Below, one piece after another: positions 9,720 to 21,118 of a stretch of 64,000 nucleotides of DNA; the first letter of the stretch is position 1; every line of letters starts with the position of its first letter. This stretch comes from Prinsepia uniflora. Lineage: Eukaryota; Streptophyta; Magnoliopsida; Rosales; Rosaceae. The position numbers and the translations under genes were made by a program. Location of the stretch: positions 5,180,501 to 5,244,500 of the forward strand of contig CM064873.1 of assembly GCA_032719365.1 (NCBI GenBank). The letters are read 5' to 3'. A model generated the notes under the pieces. The model worked only from the letters and a program-made list of their open reading frames with translations. It did not search any database and was not told the DNA's origin.

Positions 9720-11660
9720 ATGAACCCACTAACCCAAGTGAAACTCATTCAGAAAATCACTTCCAGAGAAGCCCAATTAGGTATTTCAGAGCAAGGTTCA
9801 TGGCACGCCGCATACAGTGACTCCGCCTACGTCTACGTCGGCGGCATTCCTTTTGATCTCACCGAAGGTGATCTTCTCGCAGTTTTCGCACAGTAAGCCC
9901 TCTTTTTTCTATTCAATTTCATTGAAATGTGCGAATTCTTCTTCAGTTTTCAATCTTATTCATCCTTTTTATTCGTTTCCAGATATGGAGAAATCGTGGA
10001 TGTGAACCTTATTCGCGATAAGGGTACGGGGAAGTCCAAAGGTTACGCGTTCGTTGCTTACGAGGACCAGAGAAGTACGATTCTTGCTGTAGATAACTTG
10101 AATGGAGCTCAAATTTTGGGTCGAACAATAAGGGTGGATCATAAGTCAAAATACACGAAGAAGGAAGAGGAAGATGAAGAGGAGGAGCAGAGGAAGAGGG
10201 AGGAGCGAGGCGTGTGCCGAGCTTTCCAGAGAGGCGAATGTACTCGCGGGGCTGGGTGCAGATTTTCTCATAATGAGCAAGTAAGCCCACCATTTTCTGA
10301 TTTATGTTTTCCTCTACCAAATGCACGTTGATTTCTACATTTGTCTTTTTATTTGGATTTTGAAGATTGAGAAAGTTATTGTGAAGAAGTGATAATGGAA
10401 TTTGATTGTTGCTTATTGCAATAAAACTGGGTTCTTTTTTTTTTTAGGATGCTGAATTTGAAACATGCTTAAGTCGAGGGAATTATCTAGGTCTATGCAG
10501 AGAACTATTTCTGTTAATCGTGAAGGGTTTTTCAATTTATGTAAAATAAGTCCTTTTTATTGTGAATTAGCGATGGAGTTTGATTGTTACTTAATTGCAG
10601 TAAAATTGTGGTTTTTGTTTTTGGGATAGCGAATTTGATACTTTTATGCAATTTTAAGTTCTCTGGTGTTTGAAATATGCTTGAAGTTGAGTGAATGATC
10701 TGAGTTATGCAGAGAATCGGTTATTTTATTAGTTGTTATTATTTACAGTTTTTTTTTTTTGTAAAACTAGTCTTTGTCTACATATTTAGGTGGTTATGTG
10801 TGCTTTGTTCGGTTTGCATCCAGAGAGCTGCAAATACAGGCTGGGGTGATCAAGACTCAAAATGGGGACGTGACAAGTATGAGGACCCAAAAATGGGTGA
10901 GAAAAGATCTAGTACTATCCCGTCAAATCGTGTTCCGGAGCCTAAATTTCAAGAAGAACTCAGGTTAGGTGATAAAGATAAACCCCCTAGAGGAAGGAGC
11001 AACGGAAGGGGCTTTGGAAGTCACACTGGAAGAAGCGATGGGAGGGAGGAAAGGAAACTGGGAAGATATGGGGATGATGACGAAAAGTTTGAGCTTAGAT
11101 CACGAGATCATGATAAGGGGGAAGAAAAGAGATCAAGAAGATGCATTGAGGATGATGAATTGGGCTCAAACTCAAGAGAAGATTATGGTAGGAGGGAAGA
11201 ACAGAGATCAAGGAGGCACGATGGTAATGATTTTCAGCCAAGGTCAAGAGAAGAACATGATAGAAGGGAAGATAAGAGACCCAGAAGACGAGGTGATGAT
11301 GGTGAATTTGATCCAAAGCTGAAGTCTAGAGAAGATCGTGATAGGAGAGAAGATGATAATTGGGAAAATAAGAGACAGAGAAGGAATGCTGATGATCATG
11401 AGTTTGATCCAAAATCTAGAGAAGATCATGATAGGACGGAAGAAAGGAAAGCTAGAAGGTACACTGATTATGAATATCAGCCAAAGTCAAGAGATCATGA
11501 TAGGGGGGAAGAACAGAGGTCAAGAAGACGCAGCAAGGATGAATTAGAGCTAAATTCAAGAGAAGGCCAGGATAAAGGAGAGAGGATGAGAAGGCGTGAA
11601 GACGGTGAGGTTCAGCCAAGGTCAAGGGAACTTCGTCGTCGGAGTGAAAAGGGTGATTGA
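9720..11660 (+). CDS. RRM + CCCH zinc-finger splicing factor (RBMX2/IST3-like, C3H25-type)
   Basis: Exons 9720-9892, 9983-10280 and 10824-11660 join in frame with GT-AG introns of 90 and 543 bp and encode about 435 residues. The start MNPLTQVKLIQKI fits the family. An RRM occupies roughly residues 36-115 (RNP2-like VYVGGIPFDL, RNP1-like KGYAFVAYE), followed by an acidic Lys/Glu linker and one CCCH finger, C-X7-C-X5-C-X3-H (CRAFQRGECTRGAGCRFSH). The rest is charged Arg/Asp/Glu/Ser repeats. Family members (yeast Snu17/Ist3, human RBMX2, Arabidopsis C3H25) act in the RES complex of the activated spliceosome and hold pre-mRNA for the first splicing step, in the nucleus. The C-terminal repeat tract is imperfect with unit ~22-25 residues and seems longer than I expect for the family. 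Exon joins are inferred from frame and splice signals. Confidence 0.9.
10385..10775. repeat. Degenerate tandem duplication inside intron 2
   Basis: About 10390-10555 and 10567-10775 share in order: GATGGAGTTTGATTGTTACT (versus GGAATTTGATTGTTGCTT), GAAATATGCTTGAAGT (versus GAAACATGCTTAAGT), ATGCAGAGAA, and GTAAAACTAGTC (versus GTAAAATAAGTC). The intron was lengthened by copying about 170-200 bp of itself. Confidence 0.75.
11000..11650 (+). repeat. Charged tandem repeats in the CCCH gene C-terminus
   Basis: About eight imperfect units of ~66-75 bp encode the pattern S-R-E-D-H-D-R-R-E-E-x-R-S-R-R followed by D-D-x-E-F-x-P-K. The Arg/Glu- and Arg/Asp-rich composition is typical of splicing proteins that bind through charged disordered tails. 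Confidence 0.8.
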
Positions 11661-12576
11661 GGAAATGGACCAGAATGGACAAGAGGGGTCATGGTAACTC
11701 TTACACCCAGCATCAAAATGAGAGGGATAATGTTGTGAAGAAATATGGATGCACTATGCAGCTTTAGCATCTCTTGTGTGCAATATGGTCTTTCTTCTTG
11801 TTTCTTTTGGGTTGCATCAGGTACATCCAACTTTTTTTTTTCTGTCATAAACAATCCTAATATTGTTGTCAATGTGGCCCTTTATGTAAAAGTTTAACAG
11901 TATTTTTGGGGAGATGGAATTTTAACATGCCTTTGGCAAGCAAACTTGTACAATATCAGATTGATTTGTTACTATTATGTTGTGGAAGGTGCATGTTTCA
12001 TTGAGTTAAGGTCCTTTTTGTCTGTCTTGCATTTAGTCGTGATATGCCTTGAATCCGCAGTTGGCAACTATTCGTAAAACAGTTTCTCATCCTACCCTTT
12101 TTAGGGAATTTGATCGGATAAGATTCCTTCTATATCTGATTCCACATATTCACTTTTACCTTCAAAATAGCTGAAAGCTTGGAACTTGAATTGAATTTGT
12201 ATAAAATTTTCTTATGCGACTCTCAAAGAAACTTTTTGTACTTTCTTGGACAGAAATTTGCAGGTTAAACCACACTTGTACAAGAATTGGCCAGGATGGA
12301 GGATGGAAGATGGATGATGGGAGGGACAAAATGGTAAACCAAAACAATTTTTTCAAATAATATTTTGTTTAATAGTTTGAAAAATAAAACAAAAAGGACC
12401 TGCTCAAGGTGAGCAAGTACACACATACTCAGAAAAAAGAGGCAGTCAACCAAATGGTGAAAGCCATATTTACAATTACATAGCCGGTTTCTTCAGTCTC
12501 CAAATTGAGACAAACAAAATTGTGAAGGGTGCTTGCTAAAAAAAACATGTAAAGAAAAGGTAGTGTCCTCCATTCA
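11661..12576. other. Convergent intergenic region, no gene seen
   Basis: This is the gap between the CCCH gene (+) and the CBM20 gene (-), and it should hold both 3' UTRs. I see no further coding frame, element or RNA gene. Confidence 0.6.
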
Positions 12577-13170
12577 TCAACAGCTATTGATGGATTTTCC
12601 AACTTTTGGCAGTGCTTCGGAAGGCGTCGAGTTTCCAACTTCTTTTGTAAGTGCTTCTCCAGACGCTGATTTCCCCCCTTTATTGGATATTGCTGCTCGA
12701 TAAGGCATTGAACCTCCGGCTTCTTTAGAAGTTGGGTTTCCGGGTTCTTTTGGCAGTGCTTCTTCAGCAGAAATCGATTGTCCATGTTCTTCTGGAAATG
12801 CTTCAGTTGGCAAGGATTTTCCGAGTTCTTTTGGAAGTACTTCAGCAGATATTGATTTTGCTTTTTCTTTCAGAAATGCTTCAGGAGACATGGATTTTCC
12901 AAGTAATTTCGGAAGTGCTTCTTCAGCAGACATGGATTTTCCAAGTTCTTTTGGAAGGACTTCTTCAGCAGGCATCAATTTTCCATTGTCGTTGGGAAGT
13001 GCTTCTTCAGCAAAATTTGATTTTCCAAGCTCTCCTTGAAGTGCTTCAGCCGACATGGATTTTCCAAGTTCTTTTGGAAGTGCTTTTCCAGCAGGCATTA
13101 ATTTCGCATTGCCGTAGGGAAGTGCTCCTCCAGAAGGCATCGATTTTTCATCTTCTTTTCGAAGTGCTTC
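12577..13170 (-). repeat. Coding minisatellite in the CBM20 gene
   Basis: About 13 degenerate 42-51-bp units, each carrying GGAAAATC(C/G)ATG and GAAGCACTTCC-like blocks on the reverse strand. They encode E-A-L-P-K-E-L-G-K-S-M-S-A-E variants. Unit lengths are multiples of three, so the frame is kept, which argues for selection on the protein. Confidence 0.85.
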
Positions 13171-14871
13171 AGAAACCACTCCTCGTATTGGAGTCAAACC
13201 AGGTCCAAGAACAGGACCTCCTTCATAAGTAACTAAGGCGTCCTTGTCTCCGTCTTCCACATTCACCGGCATCTTGCTTGTTAAGATTGTCTTCCTTATA
13301 GATTCCTCCTCCATAATGCCATTGCCATCATCTGCAACGCGCACTTCCTTCTTTATACCAAGCAAAGTTCCATCTGCGGATTTGATGGCCTTCTCTTCAA
13401 TAATGAACTCATTGCTTCCGTTAAATGCTGGCTTGTCTTCTGAAAACTTTGCAACCACGTTCGTATTCATCATAGCTTCTCCAGGATGAGTCCCATTTTC
13501 GGGAACAATTGGTCTGATTTCCGGGTTCACAATTAGCGCCTCGTTTTGATTATTCATATCTTGCAGTTCAGTTATTTTCTGAAGCTCAGAATCTGTCCAG
13601 TCCTCAGCAATGGCTATGGTGTTCTTGGTATCCCAGGTGTGAAAAATTCGATCTGGACCCGGTTGCCACAGCAAATCTCCTACATCGTTTTGAAGTATGA
13701 ACTTGTATTGGATTGCTATGCCAACAGGAACACCCTATTCAAATTTAAAAACCAGTCAAAATTGCATTGAGTGTTTGCTGCTTTGTTGACGGAGATTCTG
13801 AATTCAAATTTCATAGACGTCAGTATAAAAGTTTGAAGTTCTTACCAGCTCCACAGTCCATATGTGTCCATCTGACCAGTTGAGTGGTACGGCATTTTTC
13901 GGGTTCCACTGTCCCAAGAGAGGCTCATTGCCCACCAGAAGAAAACTCTCACCGAACTTGCACTCTTTGTGTAGATGGAATTGAACATGAACAGTTTCTG
14001 ATGACTCTGGAAAACAAGAACAATTGCAACTCATATGACGAGTATGAGATTATACAAACGGGGTATCAACTTTGCCTAAAACAAGAGTCAAACTTGAGAA
14101 TCCCTTACACAATTACCACTACAATTCATGACCGGTGGCTCGGAAATTCTAGATTAACATGCCTAGCAAGATGATCTAATATCATAAACTTACCTGCTGC
14201 TTGGAACCCAATTCCTGCTGCCCCCGACGAGGTTAACACCTACACATGAATGTAGAAAGTGGAACTGAATTAGATGATCGTGTTGATGCCAAAAAATGGA
14301 TAAACTGTCGAGATTCAACTCTAATCACAACCGCATGCAAGAAGATGGTATGTACCTAGTTCACATAATTTGAGCATTGGATATTCGAAGTGGCTCACAG
14401 AACAAACAAACACTGATTTCAATAGTCTTATAAGTTTGGATACAAACAAGCCTAAATAAGATATTAAATTAAATTTTCATTTTGGGCCAAGACAACGTCC
14501 ATCTTTTTTCTTAATTATTATCATTTTTTTAAAATGCATTTATAAGAAATATTTGTATGCAAGACCCTCAATTTTGATTTTCACAATTCTATAAATCCCC
14601 GTAAAATTTTCTATAATTCTAATTGAATACATGTCATTTAGGATCATAAAAACTCTGAAACCACTAAATATATTACCTCAGATTGAGAAGGAGCAACCGA
14701 ATGAAGCGCTTTGTGCCGAAGCAGAGAAGTAAAATGAACAGGTACATTGGAACTCAAACACCTCGAAAAGCAGATCTCAGATCGACTGGGTAGACATTTC
14801 AAGGGAGACGGAGGTCTGTTAGGATTAACCTTTGCAAACAATGTCGTGGAGGATCTTGCAAAGGCTTCCAT
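12577..14871 (-). CDS. Plastid CBM20 (starch-binding) protein with C-terminal repeats
   Basis: Exons (reverse strand) 14871-14677, 14239-14194, 14006-13846 and 13734-12577 join in frame with GT-AG introns to give 519 residues. Residues 1 to ~65 are Ser/Arg-rich and lack acidic clusters, like a chloroplast transit peptide. A family-20 carbohydrate-binding module follows at about residues 82-180: VHVQFHLH, LLVGNEPLLGQWNP, HIWTVELG, IQYKFILQ and LLWQPGPDR. The Trp residues of the two starch-contact sites (GQW, and WQPGPDR) are visible. No catalytic domain is present. From residue ~322 to the end lie about 13 imperfect repeats of 14-17 residues around EALPKELGKSMSAE. Resemblance is to plant 'carbohydrate-binding-like fold' proteins of unknown role such as Arabidopsis At5g01260 (from memory). 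An ATG at 14910 in the same frame is rejected because the TATA box lies only ~25 bases before it. Confidence 0.85.
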
Positions 14872-14931
14872 TGTCACTGTTGTAGCAGAAAGGGAGACAG
14901 TCTTTAACATATGTTAGAAATGAAGGACTCT

Positions 14932-14942
14932 GTATATATAAG
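14932..14942 (-). promoter_or_regulatory. TATA box of the CBM20 gene
   Basis: The reverse strand reads TTATATATACAG. A start site ~30 bases downstream falls near 14905-14910, leaving a ~35-base leader before the ATG at 14871. This decides the start codon. Confidence 0.6.
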
Positions 14943-15463
14943 AAGCATAAAGCATGAAAATAGAGATGGGTGCGGATCTGACCTCAGGTAGGATTTTGAC
15001 ACATGGCAAAAACAAGATTGGATCTGGAGTTTACACTCTCTTGGTGTGCATGGTAAGAGGTTTGATGTGCTGAACTGAAATGAGGAATTATAGGCCTCGG
15101 GTGTGAGGTTTAATGTTCCCAACTAAATGAGAAATTAGAGGCCTTTATTTCTGCTCTTTTTAAGTTTTGCTTGTATACTGTTGTTTGAAGTCTTCAACCC
15201 ACAAGAAAGAAAACCCTGTGTCTGAATATTTTAGCCCTTCAGGCAAGTAACCAACCCCCGCACATCAAATTCCGACCAAACGACAACAGAGCATGCAAAA
15301 AGAGAAATAAAAAAGTACTAAGTGAATTTGAGTTCAATGCAAATTGTATTACAGGACACATTATCAAGTCTATACATAGAAGAGGGACAACATGATGTAT
15401 GAACAATCTTATATCATTTTGTAGGGTTTTGACGTGTAAGGGTCTAGCAAAAACCTACCATTT
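14943..15463. other. Intergenic, no gene seen
   Basis: Upstream region of the CBM20 gene and 3' flank of the PPR gene. Nothing further is recognisable. Confidence 0.6.
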
Positions 15464-17686
15464 TCACCAATAATCATTGCATGTGCAGCGCCCCTCTTTG
15501 AAATGATGAAATCGATATCGATCTCTCAGCAGTATCTCCCTGTCATAAACACTTGATATAAGCTTAGCAACTGCATGGCAGTCTCCACAAACACGAAGAT
15601 TCTTCACAACCTGAATTGGTTGAGATGGACTCAAGCTAATAAGCCCAAAGGCAATCGCCAATTTCTCACTGTGAAGGACTAGGGCGTGCTCCTTCATGCC
15701 TTCTTCCTCAACAAATTGCAGGAGATGTGACTTGTTTGGCACGTATCCGAATTTTTTCAATCTCCCTGCGATCTCATCCAACTTTGAGTAGATTTCTTTG
15801 CATAAAGGGTGAGAGATATCTCCAACAAGAAATTCATGAACACTACCATTGACTTCGATTGAGCTACAACCTGGTTCTTTCTTTATCCCTGAATCTCGCA
15901 TCATCTTCCTTAACCTAGAGACTTCTTCCCATTTCCCTGTTTTTGCGTATATATTTGACAACAGAACATAGGCTCCATGGCTTCTCGGTTCAAGTTCAAG
16001 CATATGGCTACAAGCCTTTTCGGCAAGCACAACATTTCCATGAAGTCCACATGCCCCAAGCAAAGCTCCCCATACTGTCGCAGTAGGAGGCATTGGCATT
16101 TTCTCTATCAACTCTACAGCTTCCTCTAGATTTCCCGATCGACCAAGAATATCAACCATGCAAGCATAGTGCTTAACTCCAGGCACAATTCCATAAACAC
16201 TCTCCATCTGATGGAAAAATGTTCTCCCCTCGTCCACCAATCCCGTGTGGCTACATGCGCACAGAACGTTGGTAAATGTCACAGCATTCGGCTTCACATT
16301 ATCTTGTTTCATTCGGAAGAAACAATCCAATGCATCCCTCCCTCTCCCGTGCATTGCCAAGCCAGCAATCATTACACTCCACGCAAAGACATCTCTCTTT
16401 TCTACTGAATTAAACACATCAAGTGCCTTATATAAATCTCCGCACTTTGCATACATGTCAATAAGCGAAGTTGTAAGGTGACAATTCATCTGAATCCCCT
16501 GCTTCTTTATGCAAACATGTATCCACCGGCCAAGATCAATTGCTCCCAATTGAGCACAAGCTGCGAGAGTACAAACTAGAGTGACTCCATCAGGCTTTGG
16601 ACTCTTTCTCTTCTGCAACTCATTGAAAATAGCCAAAGCCTCCTTTGGCATACTGTTTTGTTCATAAGAAGAAATGAGAACATTCCACGCAGCAATATCC
16701 TTACTAGGCAGTGCTGCAAAAACCTGCCAAGCCTCGTCATAATTTCCCAGCTGAGCATACCCATTAAGCATTGTAGTCCACGAGACAATATCCTTCTCTG
16801 GCATCTTATCAAACAATCTCCTCGCATCCTCAACACTTCCACATTTCACGAACATATCAAGCATGGCATTGTTCAGAGTCAAATTCTCTCTAACTTCATG
16901 CCTTTCAATTTGTAAACAAACCCACCTCCCAAACTCCAAATCCACCTTCTGTGCACAAGCTGACAACACACTTACCATCGTCACATCCGTCAGTTTCACA
17001 TTCTCCACCTCCATTTCTTTGAACAACTCCAATGCCTCCTCGGGACAGTTTCCCTGAACAAAGGCTGTGATCAAAGAATTCCAAGACACAACATCTTTGT
17101 CAGCAGTCTTCATAAAAACACGACGCGCCAAATCCAAATCCCCGCACGACCCATAAAAATGAATGAGTGAATTAAGAATATAAACATCCGAACCAAGCGA
17201 GGCCTTTATTATCATGCCATGAAAGCCTCTTCCAAGCTCCAAAACCCGGAGCTCTGAAGCCGCCTTAAGCAGAAAAGGGTAGGTGTATTTATTGGGAAAT
17301 TCAACACAGCGATAGAGCATTTCCAAAAAGACGAGGATGCTTTCAGTTGGGTCGCTACTCGACGCATAAGCGCGAATGAGGGTGTTCCAGGTGTAGAGAT
17401 TTGGTTCAGAAATTTGATCAAACACTTGGCGGGCATAGTCCAGGTTCGAGAAGGAGGAGAGGGCACAGACGGTGACAAGTTTGCTGGCGGAGTAAGGGTC
17501 AAAGAGAAGGCCTGTACGGAGCATTTGGGCATGGACTTGCCTCAGCTGCTTTATGCTGGTGCACTGGTCTATCAGTAAAAGAGCCGAGTGGCTCGGGAAA
17601 CGAAGGTCGTTACTCACAGTCGAACTTGGGGATGAAGGGTTTGGGTGACGTGGCAGAGAGATAATTGGGGTACATAGAGTCGCCAT
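15464..17686 (-). CDS. Chloroplast PPR-DYW RNA editing factor, OTP81/QED1-like
   Basis: One uninterrupted exon encodes 740 residues from the ATG at 17686. An upstream in-frame ATG at 17707 adds seven residues, but MATLCTPIISLPRHPN matches the OTP81 start better. After a plastid-type leader come PLS-type PPR repeats from about residue 60 to 530 (DVVSWNSLI, DIVSWTTMLNGYAQ, DVFAWSVMIAGLAMHG). E/E+ motifs (VWGALLGACGLHGN, KEPGCSSIEV) and a complete DYW deaminase domain follow. The zinc and catalytic signatures are present: HSE (H-x-E), CGDCH, and the terminal CTCNDYW. The family converts specific cytidines to uridines in organelle transcripts. Arabidopsis OTP81/QED1 (At2g29760) edits the rps12 intron and other chloroplast sites. 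Orthology is inferred from overall similarity and from neighbours. Confidence 0.92.
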   Translation of the reverse strand: MATLCTPIISLPRHPNPSSPSSTVSNDLRFPSHSALLLIDQCTSIKQLRQVHAQMLRTGLLFDPYSASKLVTVCALSSFSNLDYARQVFDQISEPNLYTWNTLIRAYASSSDPTESILVFLEMLYRCVEFPNKYTYPFLLKAASELRVLELGRGFHGMIIKASLGSDVYILNSLIHFYGSCGDLDLARRVFMKTADKDVVSWNSLITAFVQGNCPEEALELFKEMEVENVKLTDVTMVSVLSACAQKVDLEFGRWVCLQIERHEVRENLTLNNAMLDMFVKCGSVEDARRLFDKMPEKDIVSWTTMLNGYAQLGNYDEAWQVFAALPSKDIAAWNVLISSYEQNSMPKEALAIFNELQKRKSPKPDGVTLVCTLAACAQLGAIDLGRWIHVCIKKQGIQMNCHLTTSLIDMYAKCGDLYKALDVFNSVEKRDVFAWSVMIAGLAMHGRGRDALDCFFRMKQDNVKPNAVTFTNVLCACSHTGLVDEGRTFFHQMESVYGIVPGVKHYACMVDILGRSGNLEEAVELIEKMPMPPTATVWGALLGACGLHGNVVLAEKACSHMLELEPRSHGAYVLLSNIYAKTGKWEEVSRLRKMMRDSGIKKEPGCSSIEVNGSVHEFLVGDISHPLCKEIYSKLDEIAGRLKKFGYVPNKSHLLQFVEEEGMKEHALVLHSEKLAIAFGLISLSPSQPIQVVKNLRVCGDCHAVAKLISSVYDREILLRDRYRFHHFKEGRCTCNDYW

Positions 17687-17707
17687 CTTTTCTTCAGTCA
17701 CCCTCAC

Positions 17708-19560
17708 AAACTATCCTCGTTCACTTGAAGTTTTTATTTCTAACATTAATTCGTTATCACGATTCACACCACACGATTTTTTTTTTGTCTTTACATTTGA
17801 AGTAATTGTAAAAGAGCTAATAAGTGCCTTCTTTTATAATAAACAATTTTTTTTTGTAAATCATTGTCACACTTAACCATTATTATTTTTATTTAAAATC
17901 TTTAATGCATATATATTAAATAAAATAAAATATTATCTCAAAAAAAATTTATTCAAAAATCCCTAAACAGATTTTATAAGTAATAAAAGATCTACCCTTT
18001 TATATCTCAATAAAGAGGATGAGTAAATTATTGAGAATTCTTTTAAACAATTAAAAATAATATTGTCTTTTTTTTTTCTTCCTTGTCTCATGTGCCCCTT
18101 AGTGTTTGATTTATTTAGCCTCTTGGGCTCTTTATTATATTATGCATATAATAAATATTATATATGTATACTATATATATTGTATATAGTTACAATTGAA
18201 TTTTTTCTATCAAATAAAAAATAAAGTCCGTATTGTTTGGAGTTAACGGTAGGGGGGAGGGGGGAGCAGTGGGGAGAGAGATGGTGGTGGAAAATCGTAC
18301 GATGTACGGTTTAATTCTTAAATTTTGGCACAAAATTCAAGAATTAAACCCTAAACTATAAGAAATTAACCAAATTATTGAATATCGGAAGATAAAGAAT
18401 TTTTAAATTTAAAATTAAAAGTATTTTTGAAGAATTATTGTTTTTAATTATCTTACTTCAAATTAGATTAGATACTCATATTACTTTTAACATGAGCAAA
18501 TGCAAACAAAATTATAATAAATAAGAATAATGTTTTTATAATTCTCAATATAATCTTATAATAAAAAATAAAAAATAAAAAATAATGTTGAAATCATGAT
18601 AGATTTTGGTAAATGTTTTTTAGATTGTTTGGATTAATTTACAATTGAATGACATTAGTTATAATTTATATAAAAACTATAGTTTATTTTAAATTATAGT
18701 CTTTTGACTATTCAAAAGACCTATAAATTTAATTTTTCTATATGCAAATTTTTTAATAAATTTATATATTAGTAAAGACCTATGATTTAATTTTCCTTCT
18801 TTTATTATCTTTAAACTTCACATTAGCGTTTGCAGATTCTAAAAGATATACCGAGTTACATCAATTATCGATAATTTTCATCAAGATAAAGCATTATGAT
18901 ATGAAAATACTATATCCGCCAATTAACAGACCGCCCTACCAAAATGATGAATCTTTTCGGTCAAAAAGCCCTCAATGTGAGCAACATAATCTATAACTGA
19001 GTCAGAGAAAACTTAAGGGTTTTTTCTTTTTTAATGGAAAAAAAAAAATGACCCTTTGAGAAGGCAAGGCATAGCACACCGAAATCATATAAAGATAACC
19101 ATACCCTTCATTTTGATGGGTATTGACAAATTTGATTGAAGGATGATTGATGCTCGAACATCTTCCAGCAATAATGGATACTAATATTAAAACTTACGGA
19201 CAGAACTTAAAATTTATGTATAATTTAATGACGATAGCAACTCAAGCCTTCGAAAAATATTGTTGAAGTCTTCCGCTAATTCAATCAACCTATTTCCTAT
19301 ACTTTGTGTGTCATCGCATGAATATAGTTATTGCAAAAGACAAGAACAGTTATTTTCTTGCCAAATAGTTTTGTTCCTGTAAAACCAAAACCATGTACCA
19401 TCTTCATTTCTGATGCGATGAACATAACATGATACGAATGACATAGTCACATAGGTGAGCAAGAACTCAAAGCTACAAGAAGAAATGGGACAGCAAACTC
19501 AGTAAATTTCACCCCTACAAGAAGATACCATGTCCTCCCCATCTCTTTCACCTTCTTCTC
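17708..19560. other. AT-rich intergenic region
   Basis: No coding frame. About 18190-18490 is a dispersed repeat related to 45240-45510. The rest is low-complexity A/T DNA. Confidence 0.6.
18190..18490. repeat. Dispersed repeat, copy 1
   Basis: Shared with 45240-45510 in the same order: a GTCCGTATTGTTT block, a G-rich run, a 'TTTAATTCTTAAATTTT(G)GCACAAAATTCAA' block, and 'AAGTATTTTTGAA'. Both sit in AT-rich DNA. Probably remnants of one non-autonomous transposon. Confidence 0.55.
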
Positions 19561-19564
19561 ACCT

Positions 19565-19856
19565 CACCATGACTACTATTTCGATCGTGCTGGCCACACA
19601 AGACCACCTTCGTATTCCTGCAATCCCCAACTAACCTAAGTCCTTAACCCTAAACTGCTGCATACACATTAGTGGACAGTCTAAACCCCAAAAGTTTGTA
19701 GCTATTTCGATTGTGCTCACCATGACTACTATTTCGATCGTGCTGGCCACAAAAGACCTTCGTATTCCTGCAATCCCCAACTAACCTAAGTCCTTAACCC
19801 TAAACTGCTGCATACACATTAGTGGACAGTCGAAACCCCAAAAGTTTGTAGCTTAC
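19565..19856. repeat. 153-bp tandem duplication
   Basis: CACCATGACTACTATTTCG starts at 19565 and again at 19718. The copies run through CCTTCGTATTCCTGCAATCC, AACTGCTGCATACACATTAG and AAGTTTGTAGCT with only a few differences, so the event is recent. Confidence 0.9.
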
Positions 19857-21118
19857 GTCCCACATGAGTTCTCCTGTGGCTGAGCCTCATCTAAACTAGG
19901 GTGAGGTTGAGACTCGAGGTAAAGCACCGATCCATCCATGTAGAGTTGAGGTATTTGTCATCACTAAATAAGTTATAAGCATATGGTTTTAGCTAGACAG
20001 ATATGGCTTGACAAGTAAGAGACAATATAAAAACAGCTCGCCACATAATCAGCAATCGCTTCTGGTCTGCAACTAAAACTCAATTCTAAGGAAGTTTCAG
20101 TCTTATTGTTTACGCTAGCAGCTAATAGCCTCAGGGTATTTCAATGCGAAGACTTCTTTGAGGTATCAGAACACATACTTAAATCACTTGCCTACAGTAA
20201 ATAGTAGTCCCACAAGGACAATTTTCTAGTTCATCCTCTGGGGTTTCGACTAAATTGAAGACTCACATTCTTGGCATACATGATTCTAATAAAAAAGTTA
20301 AGAAATCCCATATATCAGATACATTATGCTCCCGACTCAACATTAATAAACAACCTCATCACACTTGGAAGTGTAAATTTGAATAACATGCTCATTATGG
20401 TGATTATTGAAATCCATCCCAGATGAGCTTGTGTGAATTCAACCCATGACACTAGATGCTAACAGACATAACGAGACTACATAGCAAAACTATCTGACAC
20501 GGACATGGCACCACTAGATGGTAACAAACATAACGAGACCATATAGAAAAACTATCTAACACAGATATAGCACCTCAAGAAGTGCACACGCAAAAGGAAC
20601 TCAAAAATTTTCAAATTAGGAAACATTGATGACTACAACATGAGAAATAAGCTTGACTCAACACCAAGAAGCACTAATCCTTGAATAAGGCATAGAAATC
20701 CGAAAAAAATTCCCAAATGAACACGGTTATAGAAATTGCAAGCTCAACTCCAATCAGTGAAATTTCCACTAGCACCCATAAGTAAACATAGATGCAAAGT
20801 ATACAAGCATCAATACGTGAAAATAGATAGGCAGAATCAAAGGCTCAATTTTCACATATTACACCATCAAAATTCAATCTTTACCAAATGAAAAATAAAA
20901 TCATACATTCATACGAATTGCGGTATCAATCACACAAATATATCTATATTATAAAACAAGCATACAAAATTCAGCCCAAATAGCCCCAAATTTGACAGCA
21001 ATAAACAAGAAAGATTCCAAATTTTGTCAATTATATAACTATTACATAAAATTTTGAAAAGAAAACAAAAGAAGAAGAAAATATAGTAATACTGTTACTG
21101 TACCATGAAAATCGATCT
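19857..21118. other. Intergenic region downstream of the PH gene
   Basis: No gene seen. A degenerate 62-bp tandem duplication lies at 20450-20573 (CACTAGATG(C/G)TAACA and CATAACGAGAC in both copies). The last few hundred bases probably hold the PH gene's 3' UTR. Confidence 0.6.

Noticed and set aside
12732..13232. 166-codon open frame on the + strand
   Set aside because: It is antisense to the repeat region of the CBM20 gene; the open frame is a by-product of the in-frame repeats.
14872..14910. Upstream start (MLKTVSLS...) for the CBM20 protein
   Set aside because: The TATA box is only ~25 bases upstream, so this ATG would lie at or before the transcription start.
17687..17707. Upstream start (MRVTEEK) for the PPR protein
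   Set aside because: The next Met fits the known OTP81 N-terminus; the seven extra residues are unsupported.
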